Source: Providencia rettgeri (lineage in GTDB: Bacteria; Pseudomonadota; Gammaproteobacteria; Enterobacterales; Enterobacteriaceae). From it: a stretch of DNA of 64,000 nt. Of this stretch, positions 42,819 through 51,389 are shown in pieces. Positions within the stretch are counted from its first letter, which is position 1. Every line of letters begins with the position of its first letter. Where the stretch lies: the NCBI RefSeq assembly GCF_013255915.1, contig NZ_CP053896.1:744001-808000 (forward strand), given 5' to 3'. Below the pieces are notes generated by a model. The model ran no database searches, was not told the DNA's origin, and saw only the letters and a program-made list of their open reading frames with translations. Position numbers and translations under genes: made by a program.

Positions 42819-43844
42819 ATGCTATTTCAAGTTGGTGAGATCGCGGAAAAAACAGGATTAACCATCCGTACGCTTCATCATTATGAAGAAATTGGCTTAT
42901 TGGTACCAACTGCAAGAACCGATGCAGGTTATCGGCTTTACAACATGCAATGCATAGAGCGTTTAACGCAAATTCAATTGTTACGGCAAGTTGGAGTCAA
43001 ACTGAAAAACATCGGTGAATTACTGGATGGCCAGAGTGGAGATATGACGAGTTTGCTGCAAGAGCGAATTGCACTATTAACGGAACAAATGGAGCAAATG
43101 GCGACATTACGTAATCGATTAGAGCAATTACACAGGCAAATGCAAACGGGGAATACTTTAACTCAGGCTGATTGGTTTTCTGTATTGGAGATGATGTCGA
43201 TGTTTGATAAATATTTTACCCCTCAAGAATTGGAACAATTGCCATTATATACGGCGCATACGCTGAAAAACCAAGAGTGGCAACAGCGCGTAGCAACGGT
43301 AAGCAAGCTGATGGAACAAGGTGCAACACCTCAATCTACAGAGGTGCAACAAATTGCACATGAATGGATGACAGCGTTAGAAAGAGATACTGGAGGAAAC
43401 CCTGATTTCTTTGCACGACTGAATCAAATTCATTTATCGGATAACACGTTAGCTTATTCATCAGGCATTTCTGTCGCAATGATCCAATTTGTTGCAGAGG
43501 GTTTTAGTGAATACCAATTATCACTGTTTAAACCCCATTTAACCGCGGAGCAATTTGCTTTTGTTCAGCAACATTATTTTGCTTCAGGGCAGGTGTGGCC
43601 TGAGTTAATTGCGGGTTTATATAATGCATTAAAAGCCCAAAAATCCCCAGATTCACCTGAAGTACAACAATTAGCACAAACATGGTTAACGATGTTCAAC
43701 CAGTTTACGGGGGGAGATCCTGAGCTACAAGAGAGAATTCGGGCTATTTATCGTGAAGATCCCAAAATTTCTCAAGGGACATGGATGACTGCAGAAATTG
43801 GTCAGTACTTATTTTCTGCTATTAGTAGTTTGATGACTGAATAA
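42819..43844 (+). CDS. MerR-family regulator with TipAS-like C-terminal modules
   Basis: Transcriptional regulator of 341 aa. The N-terminal MerR winged helix is clear (VGEIAEKTGLTIRTLHHYEE, then GLLVP and DAGYRLY), followed by a coiled coil up to about residue 110. The C-terminal part has two related helical modules: STEVQQIAHEWMTALERDTG near 180 and SPEVQQLAQTWLTMFNQFTG near 285, each followed by GNPDF or GDPEL. In TipA such domains bind thiopeptide or other drug-like ligands. No efflux gene lies beside it, and the palindromic promoter suggests control of itself. Ligand unknown. Confidence 0.85.
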   Translation: MLFQVGEIAEKTGLTIRTLHHYEEIGLLVPTARTDAGYRLYNMQCIERLTQIQLLRQVGVKLKNIGELLDGQSGDMTSLLQERIALLTEQMEQMATLRNRLEQLHRQMQTGNTLTQADWFSVLEMMSMFDKYFTPQELEQLPLYTAHTLKNQEWQQRVATVSKLMEQGATPQSTEVQQIAHEWMTALERDTGGNPDFFARLNQIHLSDNTLAYSSGISVAMIQFVAEGFSEYQLSLFKPHLTAEQFAFVQQHYFASGQVWPELIAGLYNALKAQKSPDSPEVQQLAQTWLTMFNQFTGGDPELQERIRAIYREDPKISQGTWMTAEIGQYLFSAISSLMTE

Positions 43845-43848
43845 ACCA

Positions 43849-43872
43849 AATGGCCGCTGACTAGCGGCCATT
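43849..43872. repeat. hairpin after the MerR gene, copy 1
   Basis: AATGGCCGCTGACTAGCGGC then CATT forms a near-complete palindrome. A near-identical copy lies at 44014-44037. No T-run; it may still end the transcript. Confidence 0.55.
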
Positions 43873-43882
43873 GAGGTTGTTG

Positions 43883-43919
43883 ACAAAGCGGGATAAAAGC
43901 GTGGTTTTTCCCGCTTTGT
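43883..43919. repeat. 11-bp inverted repeat
   Basis: ACAAAGCGGGA (43883-43893) and TCCCGCTTTGT (43909-43919) pair across a 15-nt loop that contains T-rich sequence. Confidence 0.5.
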
Positions 43920-44013
43920 GTTATCAGCCGAAAATCAATAAATTGATTTTTCTAGTTTATTTTCAAAACCTATTCGACTTGCCGCCAAACATAATATGTT
44001 TGTCAGCAGTCTG

Positions 44014-44037
44014 AATGGCTGCTGACTAGCGGCCATT
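44014..44037. repeat. hairpin copy 2, before yghB
   Basis: Differs from copy 1 (43849-43872) by one base in the left arm. It lies 11 bp beyond the yghB stop codon, in the place of a terminator. Confidence 0.55.
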
Positions 44038-44048
44038 GTTCAGTCATA

Positions 44049-44726
44049 TTATGATTTCTCTTTGCTACTCGAGAGTGCTTTGCGGTGTTTCCAGTACATT
44101 ACAATTGAGCCAATTAGGCCACTAATCAGTAGGATAACTGGGATAATCATCAACGCACTAATCACAATTTGCTCGTGTTCTTTCACAAAAGGAATTTGGT
44201 TTAGGGCATACCCTAAGGTGACAATCAAGCCAACCCATAACAAACCACTTAACCAGTTAAAAAACTGGAAACGGCGGTGGCTTAATTCAGATAACCCAGC
44301 AAGCAAAGGTAATATCGTTCTGACAAATGCAAGAAAGCGCCCTATAAGTAGCGCGTATAAACCTTGCTTATTAAACATATTGTTTGCTTTGGTGTGATAT
44401 TCCTCAGGGATTTGCGCTAACCAGCGCTTCACAACCTTAGTTTCACTTAACCATCGGCCTTGCAGAAAACCCAACCAGCAACCTAAACTGGCTGCGGTTG
44501 TTAGCAATAATATCGTGGGTATAAAGTGCAAAACCCCTTTGGCAATTAATGCACCAGAAAGGATCAACAAGGTATCACCGGGTAAGAAAGCGGCGGGAAG
44601 GACGCCATTTTCTAAAACAATGACAACAAAAAGTACGGTATAAATAACCCAAAGCACTTCAGGGTTGGAGAGTTTAAGGAAATCGTGGTGCCAAAGTGCC
44701 AGTACGATTTCGCGTAGGACTTCCAT
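44049..44726 (-). CDS. yghB: DedA-family membrane protein YghB
   Basis: Inner-membrane protein of the DedA/SNARE-associated family, linked in E. coli to proton motive force, cell division and possibly undecaprenyl- or phospholipid transport. Conserved blocks are [35 protein letters not shown] and [19 protein letters not shown]. YghB and YqjA are close paralogues; the neighbour metC, as in E. coli, favours YghB. About five hydrophobic helices in 225 aa. I prefer the ATG at 44726, with AGGA 7 bp upstream; one at 44732 would add two residues. Confidence 0.88.
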   Translation of the reverse strand: MEVLREIVLALWHHDFLKLSNPEVLWVIYTVLFVVIVLENGVLPAAFLPGDTLLILSGALIAKGVLHFIPTILLLTTAASLGCWLGFLQGRWLSETKVVKRWLAQIPEEYHTKANNMFNKQGLYALLIGRFLAFVRTILPLLAGLSELSHRRFQFFNWLSGLLWVGLIVTLGYALNQIPFVKEHEQIVISALMIIPVILLISGLIGSIVMYWKHRKALSSSKEKS

Positions 44727-44825
44727 AATCATTCCTGTATCTGCGTAAAAGCGAATTTCTTTATTATCTATATTACAGGAAAAAAAGGGTTCAAGTTTGA
44801 TTTGTTTGAAGAATTAATCATTTAG

Positions 44826-44866
44826 TGAAAAAATTGCAGGAAACATTTAACGCAGCTCCTGCAATT
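44826..44866 (-). terminator. metC terminator
   Basis: On the minus strand ATTGCAGGA and TCCTGCAAT form a stem followed by five or six T. Confidence 0.75.
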
Positions 44867-44884
44867 AATATATTGATTTTTAAT

Positions 44885-46069
44885 TTAAATTCTTTCGAAA
44901 GCTAATTGTAAGTCGTGAATTAAATCATCGGTGTGCTCTAGGCCTATATGCACTCGGAAGAAGGTTCCTTCTTTTGGTGAAAAATCATACTGCCGCATAT
45001 TGAGTAAATCTTCTTTTTGGTATCCCAAAATTAGCGACTCAAAACCACCCCATGAATAACCCATTTTAAAATGATTAAAATTATCAAGAAAAGCGGTAAA
45101 TTGCTCAGTGGTTAAGCGTGATTTTAGTTGGAAAGAGAAAAGGCCATTAGCACCTGTAAAATCACGGATAAAGAATTCATGGCCAGGTGAATTCTCTAGT
45201 ACAGGGTGAAATACCTGTTCAACTTCAGGGCGTTGTTGTAACCAGTTAGCGACTTGTAAGCTATTAATTTGATGCTGCTTTAAGCGAGTCGGCAATGTAT
45301 GTAGTCCTCGATTAGCCATATAAACGGTGTCTGGATCAGCCGTTTGGCCTAAGAGATATGAATTTTCGCGCAATGTTTCAATACAGCGTTGGTTTGCCAC
45401 AGCAAGGCCGAGCATACCGTCGGAATGGCCATTGATATATTTAGTTGCTGATTGGATTGATACGTCAACATCAAATAATAAAGGTTTAAGTAAAACACCA
45501 GCAGCCCAAGTGTTATCAATCATAATCACAATTTCAGGGGATTTCGCACGTATTGTCTTTACGATTGTCGGTAAATCATGAACTTCCATGGTGATAGAAC
45601 CGGGGGACTCTAAGAATACAATACGCGTATTAGGCTGAATTAAATCAGCGATACCCGTTCCGATGAGTGGATCAAAATACGTGGTTTGGATATTTAACTT
45701 AGTGAGAATATTGTCGCAAAAATTTTGAGTTGGGTCATAAGCTGAGCCTGTAACAAGGATATGTTCGCCAGCAGAAATAAACGACAAAATGGCATTTGTG
45801 ATAGCTGCTGCGCCTGATGGGTAAAGGACGCATCCAGCACCTGATTCTAATTCTGTCATGGCCTCTTGAAAAGCGAAATGAGTTTGCGTACCACGACGCC
45901 CATAAAATAATACGCTATTTGCACGATGACGAGTTGCATGACGTTTCTCTTCGAGCGTATCAAAAATAATAGATGATGCTCTCTGAATTACGGGATTTAC
46001 CCCTTTTTGCGTGTACTTAGGGTTCCGACCAATATGGACTAATTGTGTTTCAGGTTTTATGTCTGCCAT
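44885..46069 (-). CDS. metC: cystathionine beta-lyase
   Basis: PLP enzyme that splits cystathionine into homocysteine, pyruvate and ammonia in methionine synthesis. The PLP-binding Lys is in [18 protein letters not shown] (near residue 210). [18 protein letters not shown] and the [19 protein letters not shown] segment fit the family. 394 aa (395 in E. coli). It lies divergent from exbBD as in E. coli. A weak MetJ-like octamer AGACGTTA stands at 46124-46131. Confidence 0.95.
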   Translation of the reverse strand: MADIKPETQLVHIGRNPKYTQKGVNPVIQRASSIIFDTLEEKRHATRHRANSVLFYGRRGTQTHFAFQEAMTELESGAGCVLYPSGAAAITNAILSFISAGEHILVTGSAYDPTQNFCDNILTKLNIQTTYFDPLIGTGIADLIQPNTRIVFLESPGSITMEVHDLPTIVKTIRAKSPEIVIMIDNTWAAGVLLKPLLFDVDVSIQSATKYINGHSDGMLGLAVANQRCIETLRENSYLLGQTADPDTVYMANRGLHTLPTRLKQHQINSLQVANWLQQRPEVEQVFHPVLENSPGHEFFIRDFTGANGLFSFQLKSRLTTEQFTAFLDNFNHFKMGYSWGGFESLILGYQKEDLLNMRQYDFSPKEGTFFRVHIGLEHTDDLIHDLQLAFERI

Positions 46070-46123
46070 GATTTTTCCCTACACAGGATGTGAACTAGTT
46101 AAACTCAAAGGTGATTTATACTA

Positions 46124-46131
46124 AGACGTTA
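46124..46131 (-). promoter_or_regulatory. possible MetJ half-site
   Basis: AGACGTTA matches six of eight bases of the MetJ box AGACGTCT and lies 55 bp before metC. No clear tandem partner is seen, so this is weak. Confidence 0.3.
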
Positions 46132-46315
46132 AATGATCCTGATAGAAATGTAACCTGAGTATTCTTCAACTTTCAATTCATAGGTAAGTCTCATTTTCTC
46201 AGGTTGCGTATGAACACTTAATTGAGCTATGAATTATTAAGGAAAATAACCGCATAATAGAGAAGGACATGTTTGTCTAAACGCAAAAAAACACAAAAAA
46301 ATCGCGAATACTAAT

Positions 46316-46328
46316 GATAATTACTATC
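46316..46328. promoter_or_regulatory. Fur box upstream of exbB
   Basis: GATAAT-T-ACTATC fits the Fur pattern GATAAT-N-ATTATC with one mismatch, and the flanks (AAT and AATT) extend it. It lies about 155 bp before exbB, which is iron-regulated in relatives. Confidence 0.72.
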
Positions 46329-46357
46329 AATTCGCGCTGTGTTTGATATCATCAGCA

Positions 46358-46379
46358 CCGTCTTTTTGAAAAGAGACGG
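46358..46379 (+). other. 5' leader hairpin of exbB
   Basis: CCGTCTTTT and AAGAGACGG can pair over a TGAA loop. It lies between the Fur box and exbB; role unknown. Confidence 0.35.
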
Positions 46380-46482
46380 ACAGCGCGAGTCAAATTTCGC
46401 TTTTAAAGGTTAGTCGATGAATGGCACAATCATCGATATGAATTTTATTATACAACACTAAAAAGAGAGTAAAGGCCAACTG

Positions 46483-47427
46483 ATGCGTAAACTAACAGCT
46501 TCTATTCTATTGGCGTTCGGCTTGATGGGTACGGCAGTCGCTGAAACCACACCTGCAACAACACCAGCTGCGTCTCAAAACACACCATCAACACAACCGG
46601 CAGTAAATTCAGCCGCACCAACAACAACGACACCAAGTGCTGAAGTTGCATCAGTACCTGCTGAGCCTGCACAAGGCGAAGCCGTGAACACAACAGTTGT
46701 TAATGAAAACATTGAAATTGCAACAGAAGCACCAACAGGGGGTTTTGATCAAGACTTATCTGTTTGGGGAATGTACCAAAATGCAGATAACGTGGTTAAA
46801 ACCGTTATGATTGGTTTGGTGATTGCTTCTGTCATTACATGGGCTCTATTTTTCTCAAAAGGTTTGGAAATATTAGTCGCTCGTCGCCGCTTAAAAGCAG
46901 AAGCAAAAGCGATTGCTGAGGTGAAGTCACTTGATGAGGCGGTCAGTATCGCAGAAGGCTTCAAAGCAAATAGCATTACACGTATGTTATTAAATGAAGC
47001 TGTTACTGAGCGGGCTTTATCAGCCAATAGCTCTGATTTATCAGGCACAAAAGAGCGCACATCATTCCGTTTAGAAAGAGCTGTTGCTGCGATTAGCCGT
47101 TATATGGGGCGTGGTAATGGCTATTTGGCGACTATTGGTGCGATTTCTCCATTTGTCGGTCTATTTGGGACTGTCTGGGGGATCATGAACAGCTTTATCG
47201 GGATTGCCCACTCGCAAACGACTAACCTCGCTGTTGTTGCCCCTGGTATTGCTGAAGCATTATTAGCGACAGCAATTGGTCTTATTGCCGCTATCCCTGC
47301 GGTTGTGATTTATAATATTTTTGCCCGTATGATCAACAACTATCGTGGTCAAGTAGGGGATGTCGCTGCTCAGTCCGCATTGTTACTGGGGCGTGATCTT
47401 GATCTGGCAAATAGCAAAGCAAGGTAA
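46483..47427 (+). CDS. exbB: TonB-system energising protein ExbB, with N-terminal extension
   Basis: Inner-membrane proton-channel subunit of ExbB-ExbD-TonB, which powers siderophore, heme and B12 receptors. It has a signal peptide (MRKLTASILLAFGLMGTAVA) and a Thr/Ala/Pro-rich periplasmic stretch of about 60 residues before the core (about 85-314). The core shows three membrane helices, with ISPFVGLFGTVWGIMNSFIG and LATAIGLIAAIPAVVIYN. 314 aa against 244 in E. coli; the long form with signal peptide is known in several other Gammaproteobacteria. exbD follows after 5 bp; Fur control is likely. Confidence 0.95.
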   Translation: MRKLTASILLAFGLMGTAVAETTPATTPAASQNTPSTQPAVNSAAPTTTTPSAEVASVPAEPAQGEAVNTTVVNENIEIATEAPTGGFDQDLSVWGMYQNADNVVKTVMIGLVIASVITWALFFSKGLEILVARRRLKAEAKAIAEVKSLDEAVSIAEGFKANSITRMLLNEAVTERALSANSSDLSGTKERTSFRLERAVAAISRYMGRGNGYLATIGAISPFVGLFGTVWGIMNSFIGIAHSQTTNLAVVAPGIAEALLATAIGLIAAIPAVVIYNIFARMINNYRGQVGDVAAQSALLLGRDLDLANSKAR

Positions 47428-47432
47428 TTATT

Positions 47433-47861
47433 ATGGCAATGCGTTTAGGTGACGAACAAGACGATAGCGGTGAAATGCATGAAATTAACGTAACACCTTT
47501 TATTGATGTTATGTTGGTTTTATTGATTATCTTTATGGTTGCGGCACCATTGGCAACAGTTGATATTAAAGTCGACTTACCCGCCTCGACAGCGAAGCCG
47601 CAGCCGCGTCCTGAAAAACCTGTATTTCTAACGGTTAAATCGGATAGCCAGCTTTTTATTGGTGACCAAGCTGTGACAAAGGAACAGCTTGCTTCTACAC
47701 TTGACCAAGCAACGAGTTCCAATAAGGAAACAACAATCTTTTTCCAAGCGGACAAGAGTGTTGATTATGAAACTATGATGGATGTAATGAATGCATTGCG
47801 TCAATCAGGGTACTTGAAGATTGGTTTAGTGGGAATGGAAGCGACATCATCCTCAAAATAA
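47433..47861 (+). CDS. exbD: TonB-system protein ExbD
   Basis: Membrane partner of ExbB with one helix and a periplasmic domain. MHEINVTPFIDVMLVLLIIF holds the conserved Asp of proton transfer (near residue 25). 142 aa (141 in E. coli). Five bases separate it from exbB. No tonB lies nearby, which is usual. Confidence 0.96.
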   Translation: MAMRLGDEQDDSGEMHEINVTPFIDVMLVLLIIFMVAAPLATVDIKVDLPASTAKPQPRPEKPVFLTVKSDSQLFIGDQAVTKEQLASTLDQATSSNKETTIFFQADKSVDYETMMDVMNALRQSGYLKIGLVGMEATSSSK

Positions 47862-47877
47862 GCTGATTAAGCCATAT

Positions 47878-47916
47878 AAACGCGTTTTATCATTAAGGGT
47901 AAAACGCGTTTTTTTA
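47878..47916 (+). terminator. exbBD terminator
   Basis: AAACGCGTTTTA (47878-47889) pairs with TAAAACGCGTTT (47900-47911), followed by more T. Confidence 0.87.
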
Positions 47917-48811
47917 TGATCTAACCATACCACTAAGATAAGTTCGTGTCTTACTAACCTCCCTTAGGTACTATTTGTGAAAATCGAAGCGCATTTATTT
48001 ATCTAATTAATTTTTTTTTAAAGAATTTTATTCTTATTTGACGCTTTTTATTCGCAATTTGATAAGGTAGCTTGACCATTGTGCCCATTTTTTTACTCTA
48101 TTTTGGATGTTTTCGCTTGTATTCCCGATAAGTAATAAATATTTTCATTAATTTTTATAATGAATTATTGTGTGTTTTTCCTTTCTTATCATAGTAATTT
48201 CTATTGATATTACCTTTTTTTCTACCTACTCATTAGTCATATTGATTCATTTTCTTAGTTTTTTAATTTATAAATACGAGTTAAATAACCTATTAATTCT
48301 GGTTATTTTATCAATGACAATGCAATAATGATGTAAAACTTTATTAAAAATAAACCATGTTACCAATAAGGATTTATATAAGTATTATTTTTAATCTATT
48401 TTTGTATATTCCCTTATTAATAGGGCGGTTATTTAATAAAAGAGAGATTGGTCAAAAAATGATTGTTTATCATAGGTCTGGTTGTTTTTATTTTTAATTT
48501 TTAGGTTGATAAATCTTAATTACGTAAATACTACTAATAAATTATAATGAAAAATATGTTAATTTTATTAATGTTCAAAAAGTTTTATTATTCCAGGGAA
48601 TATATTTTTAAAGCTAATTTATATATTTAATTAATATTAAATTTATTTTTAAATTTGAAATGAATTCTTTTTTATAAAAAATGTAAATTGTTTGTAATAT
48701 CTTAACTATAGGTTAAATATTTTGCCTCATTCTTATGTTTTTTTTGTATCTTTTTGATTTGAATTGATTTTATGTTTTATTCTGTATCTTGTCATGAAAA
48801 TGAAAAAACAC
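47917..48811. other. very AT-rich gene desert
   Basis: About 0.9 kb with long A/T stretches and no plausible coding frame. The composition suits H-NS-type silencing or decayed DNA. I see no tRNA, att site or IS end in it. Confidence 0.5.
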
Positions 48812-48839
48812 TTGCGCAACAAAAGTGTTGCGCTATAAT
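48812..48839 (+). promoter_or_regulatory. sigma-70 promoter with palindromic operator
   Basis: TTGCGC (48812-48817), 16-bp spacer, TATAAT (48834-48839). The spacer and -35 box contain inverted arms GCGCAAC (48814-48820) and GTTGCGC (48827-48833), which could bind a dimeric regulator. It stands out strongly from the surrounding AT-rich DNA. Confidence 0.6.
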
Positions 48840-49026
48840 GCAATCAATAACATTTAGAAACACTTTTAAATACTTTATTATACTGAGTTATCTATTTTTA
48901 TAATTTACTTATGCTAGGGAATTAATAAGGCCAACACTAATTTGGGAATCATACAAAGTTAGTGAATATTTAGGTCTTAACATTAAAAATAGATATAGTT
49001 ACTTAACAGTTAGCTCAGCTAAGTAA

Positions 49027-49143
49027 ATGTATTTAGACCGTGATATAAGTGTTATTACTGGAGTCAAATGGGCTGACTACAGACTACGCATAGCAAGCGT
49101 CGCCGTAATACGGCAATTTCATATTATACTCTTCTATAGATAA
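49027..49143 (+). CDS. possible 38-aa peptide in the orphan transcript
   Basis: The frame starts MYLDRDISVITGVKWADYRL and ends in FHIILFYR, 17 bp before the terminator stem. The ribosome binding site is poor (AGCTAAG). A leader peptide or small protein is possible, but a chance frame is just as likely. Confidence 0.25.
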   Translation: MYLDRDISVITGVKWADYRLRIASVAVIRQFHIILFYR

Positions 49144-49160
49144 AATAAGACTACACTTCC

Positions 49161-49191
49161 AGCGTTATCATTGAGATAGCGCTTTTTTTTT
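49161..49191 (+). terminator. terminator of the orphan unit
   Basis: AGCGTTATC (49161-49169) pairs with GATAGCGCT (49175-49183), one G-T pair, followed by a run of T. Confidence 0.82.
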
Positions 49192-49391
49192 ATTCCTAAC
49201 TATCTCTTTAAATCTGGCTGTGCTCGAGATCAATTTGCCTCTCGTTTTATGATGAAATAACTTCACGAAAAAATTTATCGGAGTATGATGTTGCCACTTC
49301 GCTGTGGGGATCGATATAAATACTTATAACGATAATTATACAACGGCGAGTTTCTCTGCCAAGGTCTGGCGTGAATGAATTGGAAGTAACA

Positions 49392-50606
49392 ATGACTTGG
49401 TCTGATTTTAAATCTCGCTATCTCATCGGTTTTTGGAAACCATTACCTGCAGTTATTGCCGCAGGTATCTTATCAACCTATTATTTTGGCTTGACTGGCA
49501 CGTTTTGGGCAGTTACGGGTGAGTTTACGCGTTGGGGCGGGCACATCATGCAATTATTTGGCGCTGAACCAGAGACATGGGGCTATTTCAAAGTTATTGG
49601 TTTTGAAGGTACACCATTGGATCGCATTGATGGTGTGATGATTATTGGTATGTTTGCTGGGTGTTTTGCCGCTGCGTTATGGGCAAATAATATCAAATTA
49701 CGAATGCCTCAGCACCGTATCCGTATTTTTCAAGCTATTTTGGGCGGTATTATCGCTGGATTTGGTGCTCGTTTGGCAATGGGGTGTAATTTAGCCGCAT
49801 TTTTTACTGGGATCCCTCAATTCTCATTACACGCGTGGTACTTTGCTGTTGCTACTGCGGCAGGGTCATATTTTGGTGCGAAATTTACACTAATGCCAAT
49901 GTTTCGCATCCCTGTGAAACTGAAAAAAGTCAGCACCGCATCTCCGTTAACACAAAATCATAATGTGGCGAAAAGACGCTTTAAACTAGGAATGGTGATT
50001 TTCACATTAGCACTAGCTTGGGGTTTTTATACTTTATTAGACTCCCCTGTGATGGGTTTTGCTATCTTATGTGGTATTGGCTTCGGGTTACTGATTGAAA
50101 GAGCGCAAATTTGTTTTACCTCCGCATTCCGTGATCTGTGGATCACCGGACGCACACATATGGCCAAAGCTATCATTATTGGTATGGCAGTCAGTGCAAT
50201 TGGTATCTTCAGCTATGTACAGTTAGGCGCAACGCCAAAAATTTTATGGGCTGGGCCGAATGCAGTGATTGGTGGATTACTGTTTGGCTTCGGTATTGTG
50301 CTCGCTGGTGGTTGTGAAACGGGCTGGATGTACCGCGCGGTCGAGGGCCAAGTCCATTATTGGTGGGTAGGTTTTGGTAATATCATTGGTGCTACGGTGC
50401 TGGCTTATTACTGGGATGATTTAGGTCCTTGGTTGGCGACTGATTTTGACAAAGTTAATTTACTTGAAACCTTTGGACCAGAAGGTGGATTGCTAGTCAC
50501 TTATGGATTATTAGCGGTAGCATTTGTGTTGATGTTGGTCTGGGAAAAACATTTTTTCCGTAAACGTTCTCAAAAAGCATCTAATGTATCCGTGGAGGTA
50601 ATATGA
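49392..50606 (+). CDS. yedE: YedE, YeeE/YedE-family sulfur or selenium transporter
   Basis: Inner-membrane protein of 404 aa with about ten helices. YeeE/YedE relatives import thiosulfate or related sulfur or selenium species. The conserved Cys motifs lie in GARLAMGCNLAAFFTG, IERAQICFTSAFRDLW and VLAGGCETGWMYRAVEGQ. The start MTWSDFKSRY at 49392 aligns with E. coli YedE and has GGAAG upstream; a GTG at 49371 would add seven residues. yedF overlaps the end by 4 bp, so they are coupled. Confidence 0.92.
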   Translation: MTWSDFKSRYLIGFWKPLPAVIAAGILSTYYFGLTGTFWAVTGEFTRWGGHIMQLFGAEPETWGYFKVIGFEGTPLDRIDGVMIIGMFAGCFAAALWANNIKLRMPQHRIRIFQAILGGIIAGFGARLAMGCNLAAFFTGIPQFSLHAWYFAVATAAGSYFGAKFTLMPMFRIPVKLKKVSTASPLTQNHNVAKRRFKLGMVIFTLALAWGFYTLLDSPVMGFAILCGIGFGLLIERAQICFTSAFRDLWITGRTHMAKAIIIGMAVSAIGIFSYVQLGATPKILWAGPNAVIGGLLFGFGIVLAGGCETGWMYRAVEGQVHYWWVGFGNIIGATVLAYYWDDLGPWLATDFDKVNLLETFGPEGGLLVTYGLLAVAFVLMLVWEKHFFRKRSQKASNVSVEVI

Positions 50607-50842
50607 GTAATAAAGACATTATCCCTGATTATCGTTTAGATATGGTCGGAGAACCTTGCCCATATCCAGCAGTAGCAACACTAGAAGCAATGCCATCGTT
50701 GAAAAAAGGCGAAATATTAGAAGTGGTAAGTGATTGCCCGCAGTCGATTAATAATATTCCTCTAGATGCGAAAAACTACGGTTATACGGTGTTGGATATT
50801 CAGCAAGATGGGCCGACTATTCGTTATCTTATCCAAAAATAA
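50603..50842 (+). CDS. yedF: TusA-family sulfur carrier YedF
   Basis: Small cytoplasmic sulfur-transfer protein, 79 aa. The TusA signature is DMVGEPCPYPAVATLEAMP with the active Cys in the CPxP motif (near residue 19). VVSDCPQSINNIPLDAKNYG is also conserved. It overlaps yedE (ATGA) and probably accepts sulfur brought in by YedE. The stop is followed after 9 bp by the ERIC array. Confidence 0.94.
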   Translation: MSNKDIIPDYRLDMVGEPCPYPAVATLEAMPSLKKGEILEVVSDCPQSINNIPLDAKNYGYTVLDIQQDGPTIRYLIQK

Positions 50843-50851
50843 CGAATACGC

Positions 50852-51375
50852 GTCATATTTTGCACTGTCGCGGTGTTGGCTTCATGCGTTAGCCCTAGTC
50901 ACATACTTGTGTATGCTCCTAGGTTCTAACGCATTTGCCGCCTTGCGACAGCACAAACTATTTAGCGTATTGGTATTGGTCATACTTCGCACTGTCGCGG
51001 TGTTGGCTTCATGCGTTAGCCCTAGTCACATACTTGTGTATGCTCCTAGGTTCTAACGCATTTGCCGCCTTGCGACAGCACAAACTATTTAGCGTATTGG
51101 TATTGGTCATACTTCGCACTGTCGCGGTGTTGGCTTCATGCGTTAGCCCTAGTCACATACTTGTGTATGCTCCTAGGTTCTAACGCATTTGCCGCCTTGC
51201 GACAGCACAAACTATTTAGCGTATTGGTCATACTTCGCACTGTCGCGGTGTTGGCTTCATGCGTTAGCCCTAGTCACATACTTGTGTATGCTCCTAGGTT
51301 CTAACGCATTTGCCGCTTTGCGACACCACAAACTATTTAGCGTATTGGTCATACTTCGTGCTGTAGCGTTGTTGA
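50852..51375 (+). repeat. tandem ERIC array 1 (four copies plus a stub)
   Basis: Four head-to-tail copies start at 50852, 50979, 51106 and 51227 (periods 127, 127, 121), with a truncated fifth at 51348. Each copy begins GTCATACTTCGCACTGTCGC, has the core GTCACATACTTGTGTATGCTCC in its middle (split here by its palindrome CACATACTTGTGTATG), and ends with TTTGCCGCC and ACTATTTAGCGTATTGG. These fit the ERIC/IRU consensus in length and sequence. The third unit is short by a TATTGG hexamer. Copies are nearly identical, pointing to recent amplification or gene conversion. Open frames within are artefacts. Confidence 0.88.
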
Positions 51376-51389
51376 CTGCACTTATAGGC

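Larger units (their letters stand above)
48846..49191 (+). ncRNA. putative orphan transcript of about 345 nt
   Basis: Bounded by the promoter at 48812-48839 and by a rho-independent terminator at 49161-49191. No protein family is recognised in it. It contains a 38-codon frame (49027-49143) and the small palindrome GCCGTAATACGGC (49102-49114). It could be a small RNA, a small mRNA or a leader for yedE 200 bp further on. It fits none of the enterobacterial sRNAs that I know by sequence. Confidence 0.4.

Noticed and set aside
48961-49020. tRNA-like TTAGCTCAG motif
   Set aside because: No cloverleaf can be built around it and no acceptor stem is present.
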